This document shows positions 28,554 to 34,843 of a stretch of 34,843 bases of DNA, one piece after another (the stretch's first letter is position 1; each line of letters opens with the position of its first letter). Source of the DNA: UBA6489 sp942490775. Its GTDB lineage: Bacteria; Patescibacteriota; Gracilibacteria; BD1-5; UBA6164. The DNA lies in contig CALNYL010000002.1 of assembly GCA_942490775.1 (NCBI GenBank), forward strand, positions 1-34,843, in the 5' to 3' direction. The notes below the pieces were generated by a model, which had not been told where the DNA came from, searched no databases, and was given only the letters and a program-made list of their open reading frames with translations. The translations under genes and the position numbers were made by a program.

Positions 28554-29729
28554 ATGTCAAAAATTAATAACTTATATAAAAAGCTTATAACTTGAACCTC
28601 AAAATGAGCCTTTGATTTAAAAACAAATTCAGAAAAAAATAAAACTAAAGTAATAACAAAGTATACAACAATCCACAAACTATTTTATACAAAAATTATT
28701 CTCTTTATGAAGAAAACCCTTGTCTTAATTTGTTTGATAGTTTTATCTATACTTTGCCTAAGTAATTTTATCATATCATCATCATTTGCTTTTGGGGGTA
28801 ACTCTTCTATAGAATTATCTTCTGAAAATAAAATTAAAGCAGATAAAGTCTTTATTTATATTGTTGACCTTATAGAATCCTCTAAATATTCAAAAGAAAA
28901 ACAAAAAGAAATATATCTAGGAATTAGTAAAATAGTTGAAAAAAGAAAAAAAACTCTTACATGAGAAAAAGCTTTATTATTTACTTATTTAGGAGAATTA
29001 ATTGACTCAAAATTATATTATCTAAGTGATCTAAATAAAGAAAAATATAGTATCATATACCAAGAACAAGGAATAAAGTTTTTGCAGTCAGAAGACAAAA
29101 ACATCTCAATTATAGATCTCGATTTAGACAAATATTGAGTTTCTTTTTGATGACTAAAAAGAGATTGAAATTTTTATAAAAAATATTATGCCAATGAATT
29201 ATTATCTGTTTTAAATAATGAAAACATTTTTGCAACAATAAACTGACAATTTTTTCTTGATATAAAAAGTGAGAGATCAGGACTTAGTTTCCCAGTAAAA
29301 AGTTATGGTAATATTTTTACTGACTATGTTGATAATGAAATAGAAAAAAGAACATTAATAATCACAAAAGAAAATAAAGCCTTTATAAAAGATTGATATA
29401 ATAAAGAAGATTTAGAAGACTCTGATAATAGCGAAGTAGTAGTAGCATTTGATCCTGAAGCCTTTCATCCAAGACTCTTTGCTAGACAAAACAGTAAAAT
29501 ATGAAGATCATTTGTATGATTAAAAGGAGAAAAAAATGTAATATTTTTCATAGCCAAAAAACTCACACAAAAAGAGATGAAGTTAGTTATGGAAAGTTAC
29601 TGAATCTCAGAAAAAGATATAATTATGTTTGACTGAGGAGGATCTTCACAATTTGCAACCAAACTAGAAGATACAAACTATTATGGATGAAGGAAAGTAC
29701 CACACTTTAATTTTATTTATAAAAGGTAG
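28554..29729 (+). CDS. NAGPA-domain phosphodiester glycosidase-like protein
   Basis: A 391-residue protein with a phosphodiester glycosidase (NAGPA, PF09992-type) domain, which in bacteria is tied to cell-surface polysaccharide processing. The domain shows ENIFATINGQFFLDI near its start, then FVGLKGEKNVIFFIAKKL and the hallmark SEKDIIMFDGGGSSQFATKL near the end. The hydrophobic stretch MKKTLVLICLIVLSILCLSN begins at 28707. With ATG 28554 it becomes an internal anchor after a 51-residue basic N-terminus; with ATG 28707 it is a signal peptide. I chose the longer frame because it is open and starts 36 nt after the previous gene, but the start at 28707 is equally possible. Confidence 0.8.
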
Positions 29730-29747
29730 AAAAATATTTTGAGCTTA

Positions 29748-29800
29748 ATAATCTATCCCTGAATCCCTTACCTAGATTGCAGAAGGAAGGGGGCTACAAA
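29748..29800. repeat. Palindromic repeat element, intergenic copy
   Basis: ATAATCTATCCCTGAATCCC is followed by TTACCTAGATTGC, then AGAAGGAAGGGGGCTACAA. It is close to the copy at 10793, and with 9731 shows the full GGCTACAA tail. It lies 18 nt after the NAGPA gene. Confidence 0.8.
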
Positions 29801-29818
29801 GTATTAACTTAATGGCAT

Positions 29819-29843
29819 TGGGTTAAAACCCTCTGTTGACAAG
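29819..29843. repeat. 25-nt dispersed repeat with GGGTTAAAACCC palindrome (copy B)
   Basis: The reverse complement of 780-804 with one mismatch. It lies 18 nt from the palindromic element at 29748, mirroring the arrangement at 780-902. Confidence 0.7.
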
Positions 29844-29882
29844 ATTATTTTATTGATTTTATATTTTTTAACATAAAAAATT

Positions 29883-30329
29883 ATGAAGATATTTATAAGT
29901 AAAAAACAGTTCAAGCCTTTGATTAGTGCTTTAGCAATAGGGAAACGGATTTATTGACTATTATCAGATAAGGTAGATGAAAAATATCAAAAAAAATATT
30001 TAGAAGTAAAAGAATCTTTACATTCTGTATTATGATATTATAAAGATTTTGGTGTTGATGAGGAGGATATTGAGGAATTTGAAAATAAAGTATCTTTTTC
30101 AAGTAAATACATGTATAAAATAGCTGATATTATGTATGAGTATAATGAAATGGAATTTTGGGAAGTTTTAGCAAATAAACTTGCTAATAGAGAAATGGAA
30201 GAAATATATTGAGAGGAAAGATTAAAAGAGATGTCAGGTGATGAGTATGGAAGAATTGAAATTTTTAAGCGAGATAAGTATGAAAAAGATGAAGAAATTG
30301 ATATTGATAATTTGAGTTTAAAATTTTAA
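29883..30329 (+). CDS. Hypothetical protein (148 aa)
   Basis: A complete 148-residue soluble protein starting MKIFISKKQFKPLISALAIG. The middle has KYMYKIADIMYEYNEMEFWE and LANKLANREMEEIYGEERLK, and the tail is acidic (DKYEKDEEIDIDNLSLKF). It has high charge and is probably helical, with no membrane span. Codons are T/G-rich. It opens a cluster of small genes and fragments (29.9-31.4 kb) that includes methylase-like stubs and a possible toxin-like pair, so an accessory or defence role is conceivable but unproven. Confidence 0.6.
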
Positions 30330-30344
30330 AGGAAAATAGTTTTT

Positions 30345-30410
30345 ATGCCAAAATTTAATGATTTGGATTTGAAGAATTGGAAGGAAAACATTGATTTAGA
30401 TGTGACATAG
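30345..30410 (+). pseudogene. 21-codon stub, first of two copies (methylase-like N-terminus?)
   Basis: MPKFNDLDLKNWKENIDLDV, then T and TAG. The first 20 nt recur exactly at 31283-31302, and the similarity continues imperfectly for about 70 nt. The wording NDLxLKNWKE resembles N-termini of some DNA modification methylases, but the match is too short to prove that. The continuation is lost. Confidence 0.4.
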
Positions 30411-30465
30411 TTTGTATATTGATTTTGAGAGGAAGAAAGGGAGGGAATTTTTACCTTAAATTTTT

Positions 30466-30591
30466 ATGAATAAAAGGAAAACAATTAAAATATATAAAAA
30501 GTCCTTTTTAATAATAAGTAAAAAAGATATGTCAGAAATAACAGAAGAGGAATATAATAAAAATGAAACAAAGGGCATTAATCTTTTTTAA
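30466..30591 (+). CDS. Small protein (41 aa) overlapping the next gene
   Basis: ATG 30466 to TAA 30589-30591, MNKRKTIKIYKKSFLIISKK then DMSEITEEEYNKNETKGINL. The N-terminus is basic and the C-terminus acidic. It overlaps the 154-residue gene at 30563 by 29 nt, an arrangement typical of translationally coupled pairs such as toxin-antitoxin modules. No antitoxin fold is recognised and the overlap may be chance. Confidence 0.35.
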   Translation: MNKRKTIKIYKKSFLIISKKDMSEITEEEYNKNETKGINLF

Positions 30592-31027
30592 AGATAATAG
30601 GAAAATAAAATCTCCAGCTTTTTGAGAAATAAAAATCACACCAGAATGATTTAATTATATTGAATTGAAAAATAAAAATCATAAAAGAGGTGTTAAAGAG
30701 GCTTATATTAGATATTTATGCTTTTTACACTTAGATTATATTTTGAGTAATTTAAAACTTTATCAGGAATTTAGAGAGTGTTTTCAGGAATTTAAGATAA
30801 AGAAAAAAGGAAAAACTATAATAGATAGGAAGATTGTTTGTTTATATTGATTTGTAGCAATTGTTAATTCTAATAAAAATAGAATAAAAGTTGTTGTTAG
30901 AAAGGTTGATTGATGGAATAAATATGAGTTTGTATCTGTTATACCAATAAAGGAAAATTGAGGTTATTCTTGAGAATTATATTTTGATGAATGAAGAAAA
31001 GAGTTTTTTGAATTCTCTTGAGTTTAA
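30563..31027 (+). CDS. Hypothetical protein, possibly BECR-fold (RelE/barnase-like) nuclease
   Basis: A 154-residue protein starting MKQRALIFFKDNRKIKSPAF and GEIKITPEGFNYIELKNKNH. A helical centre follows (GVKEAYIRYLCFLHLDYILS; FRECFQEFKIKKKGKTIIDR), then consecutive strands, VCLYGFVAIVNSNKNRIKVV and RKVDGWNKYEFVSVIPIKEN. This order (early His-bearing helix, then four strands with a terminal Ser/Val-rich strand) recalls the phage-linked barnase/EndoU/colicin E5/RelE-like (BECR) domains. That is a fold-level guess from layout, not a motif match. A 41-codon gene overlaps its start. Confidence 0.5.
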
Positions 31028-31062
31028 TAAAATAGATTGTGATGATAGTTAATAAACAAAAA

Positions 31063-31149
31063 AGCCATCTTATTAAAAGATAGCTACTTTGGTAAGGTTT
31101 GCACCGAATCAGCAATTGTTCGAGAAATCGGGACGAACCCAACAAACCT
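31063..31149 (-). ncRNA. Structured element with terminator, - strand
   Basis: AGGTTTG (31095-31101) pairs with CAAACCT (31143-31149). Inside, GTTCG (31118-31122) pairs with CGAAC (31134-31138). On the - strand this is followed by a hairpin, AGCTATCTT/AAGATGGCT (31063-31085 in + coordinates), and a T6 run, i.e. a terminator. It could be a short RNA or a regulatory leader transcribed leftward. No known RNA family is recognised. Confidence 0.4.
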
Positions 31150-31282
31150 CACTGAGTATTATATTAGTTTTAAACCTTATTGTCAAAAGTTTTTTAAATT
31201 ATACTTGTAGATAGTATAATATATTTTGTGATTTTTGGATAAATAAGTATATTACAAAATAGTTTTATAACAAAAATAAATT

Positions 31283-31376
31283 ATGCCAAAATTTAATGAT
31301 TTAGGGATTTGAAAAATTGGAAGAATCCCATCTGATTTCGGATGTGACCCATAGTTTGTGGAATTCTCATCATTAG
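31283..31376 (+). pseudogene. Second methylase-like stub
   Basis: It starts with the same 20 nt as 30345 (MPKFNDL). After a frameshift it reads GFEKLEESHLISDVTHSLWN then SHH and TAG at 31374. The DVTHSLW wording fits the idea of a DNA methylase N-terminus, but no catalytic motif is present. Confidence 0.35.
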
Positions 31377-31507
31377 CTATAAAAAAAAGTTGGTTTTTTT
31401 TGTTAAAAAGTATAGTAAAATGTAGAGAATAATATTGTAATAATAAAAAGTAGAAGGAAATTATAGATATTATATATTTCACAATGTTTAGTTTATAAAA
31501 AAGTCAT

Positions 31508-33343
31508 ATGGAAAATTATAGAAACAGTTTATTTTTTCTAATGTAGAAGAAAATGAAGTAAATAAAGATTTTATTTCATCAGTAAAAAAATACTTAGAAC
31601 AAAATAAAAAAGAACAAGTTTATATAATTACATCTCCATTAGTAGAAAAAAATACTCAGACTATTATAAAAAATATAAATCAGAAATAATTGTTTTGATT
31701 GTCTCCTAAGCATAAAATTATAGTTTTGGATTTGATAAATGATTCTAGTGTTTTGGAAGATTTTTATAAAGACTTTGTAGAAGATTTATGATCGATATCA
31801 GACAAATTTGATTATAAAGAATTTATAGGTATACCTAGATATTGGAGTAAAGAACTAATGATTAAGGAAAATATAGAAGAAGAAAATAGTATAGAAAAAT
31901 TATTAGAAAAAAGTAAATTAGATAAAAAACTACAAAGAAAAAATGAATTATTAATATCTTTGTTAGTTTGAAGTATAAATGAGATAAGTAAAATACAAGT
32001 TGAAGAACCAGAAAATTTATTAGAGAAAGTAAAGAAAAAGATAGTTTTATTTGATTGAGACCAAACTAATTTTATATATAAGGAAGTTAACAAAAAAGTA
32101 GTATATATTCAATGATTAGCAGGAACATGAAAGACAGAATTATTGCTTCATAAATTAAAAGAGGTTTATACCTCTTCTGATAATTCTAAAATATTTTTTA
32201 CTTGTCACAATAAAGTATTATCAAATAACTTAAAATCAAGAATTCCAGAATTTTTTAATTTTATGAAAGTTGAAAAGCAAATTGAGTGGAATAAAAGACT
32301 ATGGGTTACTAATGCTTGGGGATCAATGAATGATAAAAATTCGTGATTATATAGGTGTATCTGTGATATATATAATATTCCCTTTTATACCTATGATAGA
32401 TTTAAAAGTTTTGATGACTTTTTAAAAATAGCATTAGATGAAATAAAAAAGATTAATCCTAAAGAATTTGCATTTGATTACATTTTTATTGATGAAAGTC
32501 AAGATTTTTCAGAAACATTTTTTAAATTATGTGAATTAGTAACAAGAAAAAAAGTTTATATTGCATGAGATATATTTCAAGATATATTTGGTAATTTCTC
32601 AAAAAATACAAATTTTAATGTAGATGTAGCATTAAATAAATGTTATAGAACAGACCCTAGAACATTTATGTTTGCTCAATCTATTTGAATGTGACTTTTT
32701 GAAGGAGATAAAATGAATTGGCTTGATGATAAGGAATGGAAAGCATCTTGATATAATATAGAAAGAAATAATTGTAATATTTCTTTGTCCAGAGAATCAA
32801 TAAGAAGATTTGAAGATTTAGAAGAGGAAGATGTTACTAGTATGAATATTGAAGTTGTGGAAGGTAATTATATTGAAAAAATATTAGAAATTTTAAAAAG
32901 GATAAAAGATGAGAACCCAACGGTAAAACCAGATGATATTGGTATTGTAATTTTATGACAAAATCAGAAGATTTTTGATTTTATTAATAAATTAGAGTTT
33001 GAAATTATTGAAAATATTGGTTATAAAGTAACAATAAATGACAAGAAACTAAAGAAAAAAAGATGGTACAATATTTTTAAGTAATACAAATAATATAAAA
33101 TGATTAGAATTTCCTTTTGTTATATGTGTTGGTAGTAATTTATCTAATGATTATAAATATAGAAATTCTCTATATACAATGTTGACAAGATCCTTGATAC
33201 AATCTTATTTATTATTGAAAGATAGTGATAAAATAGAATTGTATAGAAATTGACTAGAAATAATTAATAAAGAAAAATGTATTAGAATAAAAGAACCTAC
33301 TCCTTCAGAAATAGAAGAAATAAAGAAAAATAGAACAAAGTAG
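31508..33343 (+). pseudogene. SF1/DUF2075-type helicase, frameshifted
   Basis: A superfamily 1-like ATPase of about 610 residues. Walker A is VVYIQGLAGTGKTELLLHKL (two TGA glycines), motif II is FDYIFIDESQDFSE, and AGDIFQDIFGN, NKCYRTDPRTFMFAQ and a late TIFLSNTNNIKGLEFPFVIC with YTMLTRSL complete the helicase set. Disruptions are one T short in T6 near 31532-31537, an in-frame TAA at 31687-31689, and A7 at 33055-33061 (one too many). The main open stretch runs from about 31690 to 33084 and the C-terminal part from 33062 to 33343. Similar proteins occur in plasmid and phage-defence settings. The in-frame TAA favours real decay over sequencing noise. Confidence 0.7.
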
Positions 33344-34233
33344 CAAATTCTACAAAATACATCATTCTTGGAAATGATTTTCAAAATACTGTTTAAAAAA
33401 CAAAACAGTTTACAAATTTTAAATATCAAATACTTTTTTAACAAATTTTGCAGAGTCAAATCCTAGAGATAGTTTTAAAAACAGAAATTGATAAAGATAT
33501 GAAAAAATCTTAAGGTTAATAATATGGAACAGGTAATTTTTAGAAAAGAAAGCTTATGATGGTAAAATTTTTTAAAATTAGAACCTAAAATGAATATCTA
33601 AAGGTTTCATTCGAGATCATTTATTAGATACTTTAAATAAGAATTTTAATGATGCATTAGATGAAAGCTATTATAAGAACTAATAGAATATATTCTAGTT
33701 TAAAGAATATGAAATAATTTTAGTATAGAACCTTATATTAAATAGAACAAACTATTGATTAAAGTTTTATTCTAAGTTGATGAATATTGAAATAAATTCC
33801 AAAATAAATTTTGAATGATTAAAAATGTGAATATTGGATTAATTAATGATTTTTTTGACAAAATGAGATTTAAATATTTTAGCATGAGAATGATCGAATT
33901 TATTATTATGAAGACAAAAATTTATGGCTTATAATAAAAGTTTTGATAGTTCTTTATTTAATATGTATGTATTAGATATTTTCTAAATGATGAAGAAATC
34001 ACAAAAATTGAAATATGTCTATACCCCTATAGATCATTGATATTTAATTTTACTAGATATGCTAATTGCTGAAAAGTTGTAAATCAAAAAACAAAAGAAG
34101 ATGATTTATAAATTTATTTGAGTCTAAAAGTACTTGTAGATTTCTAAAATAAAATAGTAAATATAAATTTAGATATAAGTAAAATATCAAAAGACTTATT
34201 GATAGAATGTTATTCGTTTAAAATTATAAAACT
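33344..34233 (+). pseudogene. Degenerate coding remnant, nearly 900 nt
   Basis: No usable gene is present. Short in-frame pieces suggest former coding sequence on the + strand: IRDHLLDTLNKNFNDALDES near 33615, GDLNILAGEGSNLLLGRQKF near 33869 and EITKIEICLYPYRSLIFNFT near 33996. Stops (TAA/TAG) occur every few dozen codons. It may be the remains of one gene that followed the helicase. I do not recognise the family. Confidence 0.4.
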
Positions 34234-34843
34234 ATGAAAACAAACCAACCAACCTTCTCTCAAGCCATAGAAAAAGTCCTACTAAACAACTGATACTATG
34301 CACCACTAAAACTAATCTACAAAGAATTTTCAAAATACAGAGAAAAAACCTGAAAAACACCAGACAACACAATCCAAGAAAGAGTACAAAGAGACCAAAA
34401 ATTTACAAAAATAGGTCATTGAGTCTATGCACTCACAGAACATTTAGATAAACTCCCAAAAGAAAAAGAAGCAAAAACAGAAAAAGAAAAAGTTGAGAAA
34501 ATGCACTCAAGAATCCAAGGAATGCTTATAGAAATATGAAATATGAATAAATATGACACCTACACACCAGATAAAAACTGAATTTTCCAAAATAAAGAAC
34601 TTTGAAAAATAGCAACCCTTGATAAAATACCACTTTTTACTTATCCAAAAATAATAAAAGACTCGATCAGATTTGTAGATGTAATATGGTTTAATGAAAG
34701 ATGATTTCCAGCAAAGCTTATAGAAGTAGAAAACTCTACAGACTTTAGAGCAGGTCTTATAAAAATGAATGAAGTACAAGACTTTATGGTAGATTTTTTT
34801 TTTGTTGCACCATTCAGAAGAAAGAAAAAACAAAATTCTACAG
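34234..34843 (+). CDS. HARE-HTH domain protein with nuclease-like second domain (partial)
   Basis: It starts MKTNQPTFSQAIEKVLLNNG and runs off the window. Residues 1-70 form a HARE-HTH (HB1, ASXL, restriction endonuclease) winged helix: YYAPLKLIYKEFSKYREKTG, then QERVQRDQKFTKIGHGVYAL. A lysine/glutamate linker follows, then a domain with RFVDVIWFNERGFPAKLIEV and ENSTDFRAGLIKMNEVQDF, resembling restriction-nuclease-like folds in proteins with this HTH. Just after a T10 run (34794-34803) the frame reads FFFVAPFRRKKK, while the next frame offers HHSEERKNKILQ. One more indel is therefore possible at the edge. Probably a defence-related DNA-binding protein or nuclease. Confidence 0.65.

Noticed and set aside
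31095..31149. tRNA-like or integron attC-like structure
   Set aside because: The stems do not give a cloverleaf, and the RYYYAAC/GTTRRRY boxes of attC are absent.

Overview
The window is strongly AT-rich and reads sensibly only if TGA is glycine (genetic code 25). Conserved glycines are TGA in the LeuRS HIGH-like and KMSKS regions, a helicase Walker A, the RNase HII DEAG region, the hydrolase GxSxG motif and the IS66 transposase. Only the Absconditabacteria (SR1) and Gracilibacteria (BD1-5/GN02) lineages of the Candidate Phyla Radiation are known to use this code. Nothing here separates the two. Almost every gene lies on the + strand. Only an IS66 transposase and one 74-residue membrane protein are clearly on the - strand.

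Layout. 1-2.3 kb: a duplicated [NYN-domain gene + sufD-like gene] block whose first sufD copy survives only as a 26-codon stub. 2.3-4.5 kb: a HIT-family hydrolase, a stand-alone C-terminal nuclease domain resembling a type III restriction subunit, an RBBP9-like alpha/beta hydrolase and a small membrane protein. 4.6-9.7 kb: two DKNYY-repeat lipoproteins and a third lipoprotein. 9.8-12.6 kb: a pentapeptide-repeat protein, an RNase HII-QueH fusion, a VirB2-like pilin with a good promoter and terminator, and a convergent small membrane protein. 12.7-17.9 kb: a decayed LeuRS editing-domain copy carrying a NUDIX domain, then the main leuS. 18.1-22.7 kb: three more DKNYY lipoproteins, two sharing an identical 166-bp 5' end. 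22.8-25.7 kb: a broken ATP-grasp gene and an intact IS66 element. 25.8-29.7 kb: an unknown protein, an SLH/PKD surface protein and a NAGPA-type phosphodiester glycosidase. 29.9-34.8 kb: small unknown genes, methylase-like debris, a decayed SF1 helicase, a long dead stretch and a HARE-HTH nuclease-like gene cut by the window end.

Two classes of insertion inside genes stand out. (1) A roughly 50-nt palindromic repeat occurs between genes and also inside three coding domains (RNase HII, QueH, LeuRS) without closing the frame. In the RNase HII and QueH copies the reading frame passes through a TGA that is translatable only under code 25. (2) A roughly 400-480 nt element occurs three times in the two leuS copies, at three different surface-loop positions. 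Each copy begins at the same A-rich/TGAG junction with a foldable three-stem structure whose stems covary, followed by a homologous 110-140 residue domain. I do not recognise this element.

Many conserved genes carry single-base indels in homopolymers (leuS, queH, ATP-grasp, helicase, NYN, hydrolase). These may be long-read errors, true decay, or sites of slippage, and the sequence alone cannot decide. Two disruptions are not homopolymeric: a 19-bp tandem duplication in a lipoprotein gene and a TA-dinucleotide expansion in an SLH/PKD surface protein. Both are candidates for phase variation.
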